64,000 bases of DNA, from positions 62,001 through 126,000 of the forward strand of contig ML210169.1 of the NCBI GenBank assembly GCA_004369085.1. Reading direction: 5' to 3'. The DNA comes from Coprinopsis marcescibilis. Lineage: Eukaryota; Basidiomycota; Agaricomycetes; Agaricales; Psathyrellaceae. The notes under the pieces were generated by a model. That model searched no databases and was not told where the DNA came from. It saw nothing but the letters and a program-made list of their open reading frames with translations. The first letter of the stretch is position 1, and each line of letters begins with the position of its first letter. Shown one piece after another: positions 21,441 through 33,623 of this stretch. A program made the translations under genes and the position numbers.

Positions 21441-22053
21441 TTCTGAAGTCGGTTCTTTAGTCGTTCTCCTCCCCGACGCTCTTCTGTCGCATCAATGGTA
21501 TTCGAAACCATGCGGTCAGCATCGTCAGCGGTGTAATGAGATTCAGGCAACTCTCATGCCAGAGTGGAGTGTTTGAATATAAAAGTGGAGTCCTTGAGGG
21601 GAGTATCAAGGCGGGAAGACTGGTATTATCACCTGAGAGATGGTCGTGCCTGCAGCGTTCGCGGATGATTCAAATTGTATCAGGAAAGCGTCTCTGCACC
21701 ACACTCCATGCCAAATGAGGAGTAACAGTGAACAGATTGTGCGTTCGAATGGCAGTTTCTCTTGACGCTCCACAAAGACCTGCGTGTAGAGCAAGTGAGT
21801 ATGCGGTCATATCCTCTTCAGAACCGGAGAAACGTAGCTTGAGAAGTCCCAACCTTCGGGTGAAGCATATCTATATCTATACCACCGCGCAGACGCAGAA
21901 CTGTGACTGGTAGTGAGTCAGTCATCGTCATATGTTTGGTATCAGAAGCCCGTAAATTTTTACCGGCGTAGAAGCCCACACGTCAGACGGTTCAGGCCCT
22001 AAAGAAATTATCCTGCTGGAATATCTCCAGGCTTTTTTACATGCTAACTTCCA

Positions 22054-22291
22054 CTAGTCCAGAGAAGAAAAGGAAAAGACCGCTTTTGGACTCTGTAAGC
22101 AGGTCTCCCCGAGAGAGCTTGACGGTTCAGAGATGCGACGGGCCGTTCGTTACATTGCTGTGTTGAAACTTGAGAACCGCGGAAACAAGTTATTCTTACC
22201 GGATTATGCGCGATCAGCTCCCCATACTCCTCCAGCTTCTTAAAGAGAGACTCCACATCGATTTGATGATTCTTCAGCTCAGCTTGGGTGT
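22054..22291 (-). pseudogene. Possible 3' end of a broken hypothetical gene
   Basis: An exon-like block at 22291-22200 reads as convincing charged helix (ELKNHQIDVESLFKKLEEYG), begins after a TTTGACAG acceptor and ends at a GTAAGA donor. It joins in frame to 22092-22054 (SPKAVFSFSSLD then stop). Upstream, at about 22400-22510, another block (FDKIVRCSKYTPKATYAEVF) also follows an acceptor, but its phase does not join the next exon. A possible start (MSKFLIPTSWLHLLADL) lies at 22630. The inconsistent phases suggest decay. Family not recognised. Confidence 0.35.
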
Positions 22292-22630
22292 CTGTCAAAA
22301 GCTGTCAGATTGTGAACAAGCATGAGTGAGTTTAAAGGTGCGCATTTCTTGCATAGGAAGCCTATCCAGATTCCAAGCGCGCGCTTCCTACTATCCCACG
22401 CGGGTCGTTTACACCGATAGGAACTGAAAAGTGGGCTCGAGACTTGGAAGCTTGAAATACAGATTGAACACCTCTGCGTAGGTCGCTTTTGGGGTATATT
22501 TGCTGCATCTGACGATTTTGTCAAACTGAATAGGAGGTTAATCACGGAAAGAAGCCACGAGGCCAAAGAAGTCCGTACAGAGATCGGCCAGAAGGTGGAG
22601 CCAAGATGTCGGGATGAGAAACTTGCTCAT

Positions 22631-23893
22631 CAGACCACAAATGGTTCGATAATAATGTCCAGGAACGCTTCTAAAATATTTACTTTTCAGTCTTCCGCCT
22701 CAAACACTGGCAGCAGGCCAACTTTTCATCTTGAACCTTGCGTTGATGGTAATGGTAGTTCCTTCTTGCCATGAGAAGCGATACAGTCACGCTGGGCTGG
22801 ATCGTAGCCTGATTGAATCGCCCTCGTAGGCCTCATGTCCTGTCGAAGTGGAGCCAAGGGTCGATACCTTCAGAGAATGCAAGGAAGCTCGGAAGAAATG
22901 TGGTGCTTACCAAAAACAAACCCCGATCCGGGACCTTTAGGTAGGTTTCAAGGATAATGAAATTTCTTGCGATTTTCGAAGGATCAAATCTTTATCAAAC
23001 CTTAATTTATTGGTATCGATAATCAAAATCAATATGTGGACGTCCCCACAGATGTAGCTCTATGTATTAAAAATCCACCCACAATAAATGTGTCGCATGA
23101 AGCCTGAGTGAGGAGGTGCTCTGAAATGCACTTTGCGTCACTAGCGCCTTGAAAAGGACTTGTTCGTAACTCAAACCCCGAGTTCGCAAGGAAACGACGT
23201 CACTGTGATGTTGTGATCAGAATAACGGGAAATCAAAGGGAGTTTAGGTGCTACATAGCTACTGACCGTTCCCCACATCATTGGGTGAGATTCAATCAGA
23301 ACAGAGTTACAACAGAAGGTGTTGCACCGATCACATTAGCACTGCATGGTGTTACGAATACGTAGCCCCTCGATTTTCGAATAGATGCATCACCAACATG
23401 TCGGAGGAACTCTGAGAAAACATTTTAACACGGCGATGCACGTTACGAACCGCAACGTTATCGGTATATATCGTTGTCCACCCCAGGAATTCCTGGTTGA
23501 GAAGTTGATACTTTTTAATTTGTGAGTCGTGACCGGCGGGGAACGCTCGCAGAACGAGCAGAGATGAACCAGAGTTCTATTATCGTCGGAATTGAGAGCG
23601 ATTGGCAATGTTTGACCAGGCTGGAAGCATTCAACTTCCATTCAAAGCACATTCGAGCGATAAAAGGGCATAGGCAAGTAGTAGAATTACTAGCACAAAG
23701 CAAACAGATTACCATACACTGGAAACAGGACTTTACTACTAGTCAACTGCTGGGCAGAAACATCATAGGAAAGTAACAAGCATGTTCAACATTCGAGTTT
23801 GAAAGAATTTAATCGCATCATTGCTGTTGAAAACAGAGCCAAAATGAACAAAGGCCGAAGCAAGTCGCGAGAATCCCCGAAGGCTTCTTGGAT
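22631..23893. other. Gene-poor stretch upstream of the broken gene
   Basis: No gene supported. AT-rich in places (22,980-23,080). Open frames at 23,390-23,776 on both strands lack start context and splice partners. Confidence 0.5.
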
Positions 23894-24330
23894 TTAGACG
23901 TTGACGTTGATGGGGGTGCAGCCAATGGCAATAACACCGTCTGTGAGGTAGTCAGTAAACATATCCAAGCAGCTTATCTGCTTTATTCACGTACTGAAAG
24001 AGTTATCCTCGCAGCAGACAGGCTGGGAAGAGCTGCAGGAGTTTAAGTCAGTGATTGCTGGACAACTTTGAATAGTAAAGGAATTTACCAGGAGTTTCCG
24101 GGGAGGCCAATGACCGAGAGAGGGCTGCAGGTAATTCCAACGGGGACGCTAACGTCCTGAACAACAACCCCGAGCAGGGCAAGGAGCTTGGAAGCAGCGT
24201 CACTGTCGGCCCTCTGGACGCTGTTGCAGCACTGGACTGGTCCAGTGTTGCACTGTCCTTGGCGAGCTTCCAAGGGACCAGCGATGGCGAGAGTAGCAAG
24301 AGTAAGAGCGACGAGAGCCTGGAATTGCAT
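23894..24330 (-). CDS. Class I hydrophobin 3
   Basis: Three exons, 24330-24089, 24032-23995 and 23940-23894; 108 residues. The signal peptide runs to about residue 17, then a short spacer (GPLEARQG) without the proline tract of hydrophobins 1 and 2. Cysteine pattern: [31 protein letters not shown]. Exons 2 and 3 are again 38 and 47 nt. The LEARQ spacer is shared with hydrophobin 4 and resembles a dibasic-like processing site, which is inference. Confidence 0.95.
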
Positions 24331-24400
24331 GTTTGAGAGGAGTAGAGAGTAGTACTTGAACTTGTAGCTTGTTCGAGTAGAGAACTACCTTGCGACCTGC

Positions 24401-24413
24401 GCGCTTTTATACC
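24401..24413 (-). promoter_or_regulatory. TATA box of hydrophobin 3
   Basis: The minus-strand sequence GGTATAAAAGCGC lies about 75 nt upstream of the ATG at 24330. Confidence 0.6.
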
Positions 24414-25366
24414 TTCGACGCTACTCTATCTGGTGCTCTTGACCGTCATGGTTGAATTTCGTCGCTTGGTTAGATGAGGTCAATAGCGTCACTGTTGAGC
24501 TCGTTCCCTCCTCTTTCCCATGTCTGGGTGGAGTTTAAAGATATAAAATGTGGAGTAAACATATCAGAATATCAGAAACATGGAGCAGATGCAATGTTGT
24601 AAAGCAATTATCGCAAGGATATTCCGCCCATTGGTCGCACTACATCGGTCCCGCATCGTTTACTTCCTCTAAGGAGGAGTAAAGCTCCAATAAAGAAGCG
24701 CTCTCGTGCAACCTACACCCTTCTACACCGTCATGGTCTCCTAATGCGATATTCTCTGTGATTTTTGGAGTGCGAAGAACCCTCCAACCAACGTTCACTC
24801 GTATCAGATTGGGCAAAGTTGGCGTACCTGACTCATCTTGACGCGGTTTCTGTCATATTGCTGGCTTCTATGTCTATGGACTGTTAAGGCGTTCTGTGGG
24901 TATCAAAGCACCTCGCTACCGCTAAGGTTTGAAGACAACTGGTCCGATTTTCATGCAGTGGGGCAGCCAGAAGAGTGTTCTTCCGCTTGTCAAAGTCAAC
25001 CTCAGGAACGACATGGCGCCATTCACTTCTCACTTCTAGCCGGTAGGAAGCTAACCTCCGTGTCCGTCACATCCACGAGGCGTATTCTGTTTCGCCGCGA
25101 GACTAGCGAGAAATTGACAATGGGGGATAGATCACTACCACCAGTGATGACGCCAATCTCGGCAACTTCCCGCTTTCAGCAGATTTCATTCCGCAAATAG
25201 CATTCGAAGGTTATAAACGGTACATATAGAGCAAGAAAGGCATATTCAAACATTGTGGAGCATAGATACGCTACTTCGGTAACTTTGCGTTTTGGATCAC
25301 TGAGCAGATCCAAAGCTGATATATGTATACAATGCTCCAACGGTTCCTATGTACCGATATTTAAAT
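24414..25366. other. Intergenic between hydrophobins 3 and 4
   Basis: Upstream region of hydrophobin 3 and 3' flank of hydrophobin 4. A plus-strand open frame at 24,838-25,200 starts from a non-ATG codon and does not look like protein. Confidence 0.5.
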
Positions 25367-25839
25367 TTAAACGTTGATGTTGATCGGAGTGCATCCAATT
25401 GCGACAATTCCCTCTGCGAAGTGACGAAGTTAGTAAAAGTCGTGGTCGGTCCAGAGCCGACCGGATTGGGTCTGAGAGAAGACTCTTACTGAAGCTGTTG
25501 TCTTCGCAGCAAACGGGTTGAGAAGAGCTATATAGGGATAGATTGGTTAGCATCGGTCCATGCGGTTCAGAATCAAAGAAGAAAGATGCTTCACCATGAG
25601 TTGCCTGGAACGCCGATGACAGAGATCGGGCTGCAGGTGACACCAATCGGGATGTTGAGGTCTTGAACGACGATGCCCAAGAGACCGAGCAACGCTGATG
25701 TGGCGGGGTCCTTAGCTGTTTGGACACTGTTGCAGCACTGAATAGGGCCGGTGTTGCATTGTCCTTGGCGAGCCTCCAGAGGGCCTGCAGCAGCAGCAGC
25801 GACGAAGAGGGCAAGGGTAGAGAAGAGTGTGAATTGCAT
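25367..25839 (-). CDS. Class I hydrophobin 4
   Basis: Three exons, 25839-25595, 25527-25490 and 25413-25367; 109 residues. Signal peptide to about residue 18, spacer GPLEARQG, then [27 protein letters not shown] and AIGC. Exon lengths 38 and 47 nt match the other cluster members. The last intron has AG-AG ambiguity at its 3' end; the upstream AG keeps the frame. An in-frame ATG at 25923 would add 28 residues ahead of the signal peptide, so 25839 is preferred. Confidence 0.95.
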
Positions 25840-25931
25840 GATTAGAAGTTGTGATTGAAGGAGATCGGAGGCGCTAGATGCTAGAACTTGAACAGGTGTT
25901 CGAGTGAGGAACCCTCGGTCCATCCTCCTAC

Positions 25932-25950
25932 CAATTTATATTCCTCGCCA
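25932..25950 (-). promoter_or_regulatory. TATA-like element of hydrophobin 4
   Basis: The minus-strand sequence GGAATATAAATTGG lies about 95 nt upstream of the ATG at 25839. Confidence 0.5.
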
Positions 25951-28722
25951 ATATGTGCTACGTTGACCATTTGGCCAACCTTTGCATACCATTGCTAGTT
26001 CCAAATCCTCAAAAATGACGAAGATGACCTAGCTATGATGTTAGGAGGTGGTGCTCGACTATCTGCCCATCTACCCAGCGGTCTCATGCTATGTCAAAGT
26101 GGAGTGTAACAGGTCAGGGTGCATCCCGTATAACTATGCAAGAGTTGAATGAACGTACATTACTTTGAAAGCATTGGAGCGCGCCAACACTTTCCGGAAA
26201 AGGGCCGATGCGCACCCTTTAACCGTAAACCCGGGTCCGTGTGCGAACTTTCAAGCTATCGCCGACGTCGATATTCATATTCAAAATCAAACCAATCAAA
26301 TTCAGGATTTTCGGGAAGCGGCAGAACTCACCGCATCTCTTTTCTCTGAGACGGAATAGCTTGAACGCTCTTTGTGGACCGAAATGCTTTCGCTTCAAAG
26401 TAGAGGCAAGGTGACAAGCAACGAGTTTGAAAGATGTGTGAGAGCCCGATGCTTTACATAGAACAATTGGAGCCTGGTTCTAAGAATGAATGTGATCGCC
26501 GACGAGGTCAAGAAGAGGCTCCACAGACCGAACGTGTTGTTCAGACGGACCCAGGCAAATGGAAACGGCGAGATGAGCGGAATTGGGGCAAATATCGCTA
26601 CATAACAAATGAGCTTGAGAGAGCGAGAACAAGGGCGTCCAACAACGACGTCATGCAACGTAAGGGTCAAGTCCGTTTGGACTTGACAACATGGTTTTGC
26701 GAGGTCTTAGCGGGGCGTTGGCGTTGAATCGATCTTCCAACTCGAAAGAACCACCGAGATTCTCACCGCAGCTGGTCGTATATGGGCCAGGAGCAATATA
26801 AGTAATGTCTACGGTTCAAACAAAGTGCGTCACAGTTGATTAATTAGAAATTGGTAAAAAGAACTTCACATACATTTGCGTTATTCTGATTTGATGAAAC
26901 AGGCGGAGCGTGGGCAAGCCTGGGACAATAGATGAACATGTCGCCCCAATTCTCTGTTGGGGGATGTATACCTGGATCGCAGGGAAATCATCGCGAAGAC
27001 CCTCTTTCTTCTGTCATTGAATACCCTGAAGGAAACAGAAACGAGCCTTCCACCTGATGGAAGGGCGATATCTGTCACTTGATCATACTACTCACAAGGA
27101 AAGAAGTTTAAGAACCTTACCAATCACTAGTAATGGGAAGAATGACCATGCCTTCGCACATGTAGCAGAAATCAGCGTCTGGTGGTAGGCACAGTGATGA
27201 ACTAGCCTCGTTTCCATCTACGCGCCCACTGCATCACACTGTAGACCATAAGAATGTCACTCATTGAATCAAATGGTCGAGGCTGCAGTGTCTGCGAAGA
27301 TACTACATGATGATCGAACTCACATGATGCACCGAGTAAGCCATCGGGGCCTCATTCGTGTACCATAGAATGGCTCTGGATCACTGGTAGCCTCGTATGT
27401 CGAGTTTAGTGATTCTCAGCTCAAGTCAGTCAGTCCGGCGCCTAAGGTATGGTTGAGGCCTTTGAGGCCCAGTCGGCTGACGTTGGGCAACTCTGTAAAC
27501 AGGGCCCTTTGAAGAAACTCCTGCGTTCGACGGACTCTTTCGACGACGACGCCCGTTCTCCTAACACTATGGCCAATGCTATAGATAGTAAGTTGCACAG
27601 TTAGAAAATTGTCACATACCGCCAGACAGAGCTGACCAGAGAGCCTGTAGCGGCAATTGAAGTCACGACGTCTTCCCGAGAGTCACCAGTTGGGCTGGTG
27701 AGTTACCGAGTACGTTGTGCGATGAGGATCTGTTAGTATGTGCTGCCATCATACATAGGCGATGGTTGGGCGATTGTGGGGTGATTGGCGAGGATTGCCT
27801 TCAGTTCAAAGCTGTGCTGAAGCGCCGGACTCGCGGCGACACATTTGGAAAGATATACATACGGCCCCCGGGAGGCGGATGCTGCCGGCTTGGCTTCGGC
27901 CGCCAAGACAGGCCTTTGCGCACCATTTCGATGTTGCCTTGTAACCACATCCACCTCCTGTAATCAACGTCCTCAATTTGCAGATCCCGGACTCGAGTTA
28001 GAAAGCCCTCTACCACACGGTGACGCTGGGCAAACACTCACTGATCATTAACTGGGTTCTTTCCCTTTCCTCAGAGTTACCTGTGACAGTCAACACAACC
28101 CGAGCTTTCAGCTCATCTAGTTCTCCTTCAGTCGCCTCCGTCGAATATCCGTCTGGCATTCTTCAGAAATGATGCAAGAGCAAAATGAAAACTCATCTCA
28201 GCATTTTCCAGCATCGGAACAGTCCCCAGAATTCTTCGGACAGCAGTGAGCAAATGGATCAGGAAAAATGTCAACTTGAAACCTATTAACCTTTGCTTAA
28301 CCAGGTGGATTTTGACATTAACTGACCCGCCAACGCGCTTCCTACCGCTTCCAACCAAGTCCTTGACAAGGGGTTAAGCTTCTCCGACACCATATCTGTC
28401 GTTGGATGTACTTCTTTTGGGTGCTCTGCGGCATTATAGAGGCTGAACAGCTGTCCCTCACAGCCCCCCCACGCCGTTGCGCTGATACAGCCAATGATCC
28501 ACCGAGCGTTTTCGCAACAATTTCAATTCCGCGCAGCCGGCAGTTTTGCTTGACGCGGATTTTTGGTGACGGTTTTCTGATCTTTAACGGACTAGAGACA
28601 GATTAAAAAGCTTCGTGGGCTTGATAGGAATCGAGGGAGCGTAGGTTGTTTCCAACCCGCTTTTTTCAATCTCTTTAATTTCGTCTTTCGCTCTACTTTA
28701 CTTTGTACCACAACTAATTCAT
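25951..28722. other. Long gene-poor stretch
   Basis: About 2.8 kb without a supportable gene. A plus-strand patch at 26,165-26,359 (DIHIQNQTNQIQDFREAAEL) and a minus-strand patch at 27,733-27,954 read somewhat like protein but have no ATG, no splice-consistent partners and no recognised family. I see no transposase, reverse transcriptase or RNA gene. The last part is the C/T-rich upstream region of the cupredoxin gene. Confidence 0.5.
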
Positions 28723-30792
28723 ATGACCCTCCTACTCCTCTCACTTTCAGTTTTCTTACTGTTCCGCTATGTGTACGCACAGACGAGCCACACAGTGGGT
28801 TTTCATCTCCGTTTCTACTTCCCATTTACGCTTTTTTGATCAGAATTTCTACTAGGTCATAGTCGGTCTCGAAGGAAGTTTCTTCAACCCTCCTACACTT
28901 TCTGCTGGACTTGGTGACACAATAAGCTTTGTGTTCGCCGGAGAGTGAGTGCAAACTTAGGTTGGTGCTTCACTCGGCTGACAACGATCCCAGAATCCAC
29001 ACTGTCACGCAAAGCACATTTGAGGACCCATGCGCCCCTCTGGCAGGCGGGTTCAACTCAGGATTAGCGGGGAGAGCACGAAACAGCTCCAGAACGCCTC
29101 CAGTATGGGACCTGAAGGTCACGGATGTCAGCTCTCGTGCGTTATCCTCCCCCGTGTTTCGCATGAGTGCAGCAATCTTACTCTGGTCTACATCTAAATT
29201 ATAATAGCCATCTGGTTCTTTTGTCAGGCTAATCGACCAGCTTTCCATTGCTCTGCGGGGATGGTAGGGTAAGTATCTCTCTATTTTTGTATCCGGTCAC
29301 TCTCCCTCCGCGTCCCACATTGCAGCCCATCGTCTCGTAATGATGCAACAGGAATTTTTACGTCCTAGGTTCATATTGTCCGATTCTTACCAAAAGACCC
29401 TAACCTGCAAATTTCTTGTTTCTTTTAGGGTAATTAACCCACCGAGCCAAGACCTCTATGCGCAATTCGTAAATTCTGCCAAAGCTGTGTCAAGCTCTCC
29501 CCTTGTACGTATTCACACTATGATCCGTCCCAGCTCCCGGTACCGGTTCATTCGCTTATACCGTCCCTCGGATGTGACCGCAGGCGTCTATCGCGACAGT
29601 CCTCACTGGAGTAGGAGCATATGCAACTGCCCCTCCCGCCATTCCCGCTCCGACCACAACGCATCTGGGGGCTTCTTCTGATTCGACCGTTGGTGCTTCA
29701 CTTTCAGCATCGAGTCTGAACGCTCTCTCTGCTCCCACCGCTGAGGCCACTGCACACAATCCGGCCCCTGCGTCCGCCGCCTCATCGCAGAACCTCAACC
29801 TCATTGTCGGCGTAGCCGTTGGCGGAGGGCTAGGCGTGTTCCTCATCCTTGCCCTGCTCTTTCTCTGCCTGCGCTATCAACGGACAATTGCCCATAACCG
29901 GTACCCCTCCTTGCACAATTCGCGGAGCTCGAAGGACTCCACCCAGGAATTGGTCGTCCGGCCGAATGGAAGCAAAAATTTGAAGCTGTCGCCTATCACT
30001 GCCGAGCATACTAGCATCCCTCATCAGAGCTCCCAGCGATCGAATGGGAATGGTGTGTTCAATGCGACGCCGCTGGAACCTCTTCGGCGGAGGGCGACAA
30101 CGGTTTCCGCGGACTCGTCCTCCAGGGGGACTACGACGGGGACCATCGGTTACATTGCCCCCTTCACGGCCTCAGCAATTGAGACGCAGTATACGGCGGC
30201 ATCCTCGTCGAATATCAGCCCCTTCAACGGATTCCCAGCTGATCCAGAAGAGGGATATCATGACCGAAAATCATCGGTCAATACCGCGACAAACAAGGTT
30301 TTCTCGACTTCCTCTGCCACGGAGAGCCTCGACTCACTCCCGCTCCCACGCCCGCTTCCGCTATTGTCGAGCCTCAAATCCCGTTCCACGACGACGCTCT
30401 CCTCCTCGAACGTGGTACGAGGGGGACATATGTCTGTTGCTAGCATTGGCAGTACCCCGGTGCAAGGGCAAAGACACCATAGGGACGACTCGGCGTCGAC
30501 CGTTGCGTTGGCGGTGTTTCCTGCGGCGAGGATGACGGATGGGTATGGCAGGCAGCGGTATTTGTTCGTGAGCAATCCTGCTGCTGACGCTGGTTCTGAT
30601 GTCGGAGTTGCCGTTTATGAATCACCGGAGCAGTATTGGAGTGCGCAAATGGGAGGGGGTGCGGAGGCGCAGGGCACCGGGGCAGGCGGTGGTGCGGGGG
30701 GCGCGGTGCCTGATAATCATGCGCCGTACTCGAGCAGCCCGCCAAATTATTTTGCAGCCACTGCTGGGGGGCAGGGAGCTTGGAATCGGTGA
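28723..30792 (+). CDS. Cupredoxin-like type I surface membrane protein
   Basis: Six exons: 28723-28794, 28856-28944, 28994-29136, 29208-29268, 29429-29504 and 29584-30792; 549 residues. Signal peptide 1-19. The extracellular domain (about 23-145) matches the fungal extracellular serine-rich cupredoxin family: SFFNPPTLSAGLGDTISFVF, HTVTQSTFEDPCAP, PIWFFCQANRPAFHCSAGM. Candidate type-1 copper ligands are His56, Cys107, His115 and Met120. A Ser/Thr/Ala stalk, one helix (about 219-243, VGVAVGGGLGVFLILALLFL) and a long Ser-rich cytoplasmic tail follow. Family members are usually secreted or GPI-anchored; a transmembrane form with a 300-residue tail suggests a sensor-like role, which is inference. 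Intron 4 is about 160 nt, long for this window. Confidence 0.9.
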
Positions 30793-31572
30793 CTTCCAGT
30801 TCCCGTATCTCCCTGTATTTACCTGGAGATTTTCGAGACTTTTTTGGGTCTTTTTAGGTTTGGGTTGAACAGATCAGATAAGCATCTGCCCCCATCGCAC
30901 CTTTTTTTATTGTTGTTGTGAAAACCTTTTAGCATTTGACATTTTCATGCATTTATAATATCGAACATTCATTGGTTTAATTCGCTCCTTGATCTCAAGT
31001 AACTAGTCATTTGGATTTGAACAATATACAGCATGCATATGCATAATGGGAAAACAAACCTCATGGGGTGGTTGGCAATGGCATCTCTCGATTCTCGTCC
31101 ACGGGTTTCGCGTTTCATGTGCATATGCACATTCATAGCTTAATAGCGTCATGGATACATATCATCAGACCTCGAAAGGTGGTGCTGTTCCCTTCGGTCC
31201 AGCAGGGATCGCCCTGGGTGTGCACTAGCCGATGGACCATGGAAACCACCGCAGCGGTTCAGATGAGGAAATGGGTTGCGGCATGCCGGTGGAAAGGAAC
31301 ACATCCTGCTCGACGGTCTGATCGCTGCCCACGATGCTTATCATGGACCTGAAGGAGAGATACATATCGCCCCCCATGTAGAGCAAGTTCCTTTGTACAG
31401 AGACTGATTATTCCAATAGAGGAGATCCTTGTAAAATAACTCATAAATGTGGTAAAATAGAACATTGGCGTTTGACACTGTACTAGAATGCACCGTGAGT
31501 ATGCCTGCTGTCCATGGTGCACGGGCAGTAGTAACAGAACAGAAAGGGTGGAGGAAGAGGGCAGAAGAAAAA
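30793..31572. other. Intergenic between convergent surface-protein genes
   Basis: 3' flanks of the cupredoxin gene and of the small single-pass gene at 31573. No gene seen. Confidence 0.55.
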
Positions 31573-32240
31573 TTAATTGCCGAATGCGCCATTTAGTACA
31601 CCGTTCAACTCGAGACCTGACACTGAGCCACGTCCAGCGTTGTCAGGGCGTCCGGGCGAGTCAGGATCGTTCGATCCTGGTGTTCCTTCTGGATTCTCCG
31701 TGGGTGCTGGGCTTCCAGGCCTACTCAACGTGGGGAACGATAAACCAATAGTAGGTGACGGAGATGCGCCTGGTGACACTGAAGCCCCTTGCTCGCCTTC
31801 CGTTGGTCCGCCTACGGTCTGGCCATCACCAACAGTTTGTCCTGGGGGGGCCTTTGGTGTTGCAGACCTGCTACCGACGACACCGCCGACAACGGCAGCG
31901 ACGATAACAACGATGAACACTACGCCGATGATGATCAGCCCCTTTGTTGTCTTGTAGAAGGGCTTGGGTTTGGGCGGTGGGGTTTGGGCTTCGACTATAC
32001 TGGGTTCTCTGGGCCCTGGGTGTTGTGGTGGGGGTTTGGGGGGTTTGGGAGCAATCAGAGGCTTTTCGGCTTCGTTGAGGAGGTCGGCGCTGTATCCTTC
32101 CTAGATAACGGTGAATTATAATGGTCAGCTCAGAGTATTAGACGACCGTAAAGCATAGTAATGCGCACTTGAATTGCCCGTTTGTCCACCGATGGCGCTG
32201 CCTGGAGCAGCGCAGCATCGTAATCTCCCGATGGTGGCAT
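31573..32240 (-). CDS. Small single-pass membrane protein, Pro-rich
   Basis: Two exons, 32240-32169 and 32100-31573; 199 residues. There is no signal peptide. The N-terminal part is Pro/Lys-rich (PLIAPKPPKPPPQHPGPREP). One strong helix lies at about 78-98 (GLIIIGVVFIVVIVAAVVGG), followed by a Gly/Pro/Ser-rich outer segment. This layout (cytoplasmic tail, helix, Ser/Thr/Pro ectodomain) also occurs in the gene at 33624. No named domain. It could be a wall-associated or sensor-type protein; function unknown. Confidence 0.75.
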
Positions 32241-33623
32241 TGTCGGCCTATGTTGTGTTCAACGTACGTCCTTGCGAAAGCCGGCTTGTGGTAACAAGTT
32301 GTTGGTCCTAGCACGTTAAAGGGGGCAAATACAATTAGCATATCCTTCAACGTACCACAATCAAACAGCAGATGATATATACCTACAAATTCGAGCGCTG
32401 GCGCCCACGTTTTCTCAAACCACGCCGTACAAAGATGGATTCCGGTTGCTGGTCAGGAAGATGGTCAATATGTGTGCGATTTTGACGGGCCTCCGGGATG
32501 ATAAATGCTGGCCTGCAGGCTGTACGTTGGGTTGGAGAGCGACTGGTACTAGACAAGGCTGAGACGAGGGAGTTTCCCCCGCAGTCCATGCCTGTGAAAG
32601 GTACGCATGATGCTGATGGGAGGAAGGCGGTGCTTTGTCAGGAGCCCCGCCAGAAACGGTCGTTGACGGAGCCGCATGGAAACCTGTGGCCTCTATGTCC
32701 TTAAAAGGAACATGGCGCTAGCATGTCGGGATGCGGGCGGCGGCATGCGGCGGGAGGGCGGCCCAACTGCATGGCTAGTAAAACCAAGGACACAACGTTT
32801 GAATCAGCAAATCAACGACACTACATAGCTCATAACGACAGGTTTATCAGAAGAAATACGATTCAGTCGTACCTCGTTTCGCGCAGTACGCCACATACTT
32901 CCTGTCTGTTTGCCTGTCATCTTATACATCTTACAACAATCCTGGTTCTCAGAACATCGGAAACGAAAGGAATGTACAACAAAGTAAAAGTTCGGATTAA
33001 CGCATACATACTATATATTCCTCGACTATCAAAGGTTCTGTGTCAGTAGGTTTGTGCCCGTCATCAGAAACTATCAAGCAAGAAACATGGCAAAAGGTAC
33101 AACCCGTACCTACATGAGTAGGAACGAGAATAGCCAACGACGCAGAAATGTTACGAAGCAGTGCTAAAACAGGACTCGCCAATGTGGTCTTCATCATCCA
33201 GAAATAGAAGTAAAGGTAAAGGTGACCAAATCTTTTTTGAAGAACACCCAAGACGTTGGCAGTACGCAGAAAAAAACGCCGGAACACAAACAAAGAACAT
33301 GTATTAACAGTGTCCATGTAGCAGAAATACGAAAGGTGGGACCCGAAAGAAAGCCAGAAGACCTGGAAACACTGCACACATAGCAAAACCCCCAGAAAAG
33401 AAAACCAAAAAAGATACCAGGGGCTGACCACAAGCCAGCCCATCCCCACTACACCGACGCCCGGTGAAACCCGCCATAATCGTGAAATCGAATCCAAACC
33501 CTTGAGATAGAAATAGTAGCGCAATCTATGAATGAGAAGCATGGAGAGAAAGGCGATGCATCCCGCCTCGAACATCCACCAGCCCAGCATAAGACAAATG
33601 GGAGCGGGTTGATAAGCCGCAAA
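32241..33623. other. Intergenic between the two small single-pass genes
   Basis: Upstream region of the gene at 32240 and 3' flank of the gene at 33624. A minus-strand open frame of 197 codons starts at 33590, 34 nt past the stop of the upstream gene. It is Phe/Leu/Trp/Cys-rich and looks like 3' untranslated sequence rather than a gene. Confidence 0.45.

Noticed and set aside
24838..25200. Plus-strand frame of 120 codons between hydrophobins 3 and 4
   Set aside because: It opens with a non-ATG codon, has no splice-consistent partners and an unnatural composition.
26434..26727. Plus-strand frame of 97 codons
   Set aside because: Charged but not protein-like in order, no splice borders and no family; not reported as a gene.
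32997..33590. 197-codon minus-strand frame rich in Phe, Leu, Trp and Cys
   Set aside because: It begins 34 nt past the stop of the upstream gene, has no recognisable domain and an odd residue composition; most likely 3' untranslated sequence.
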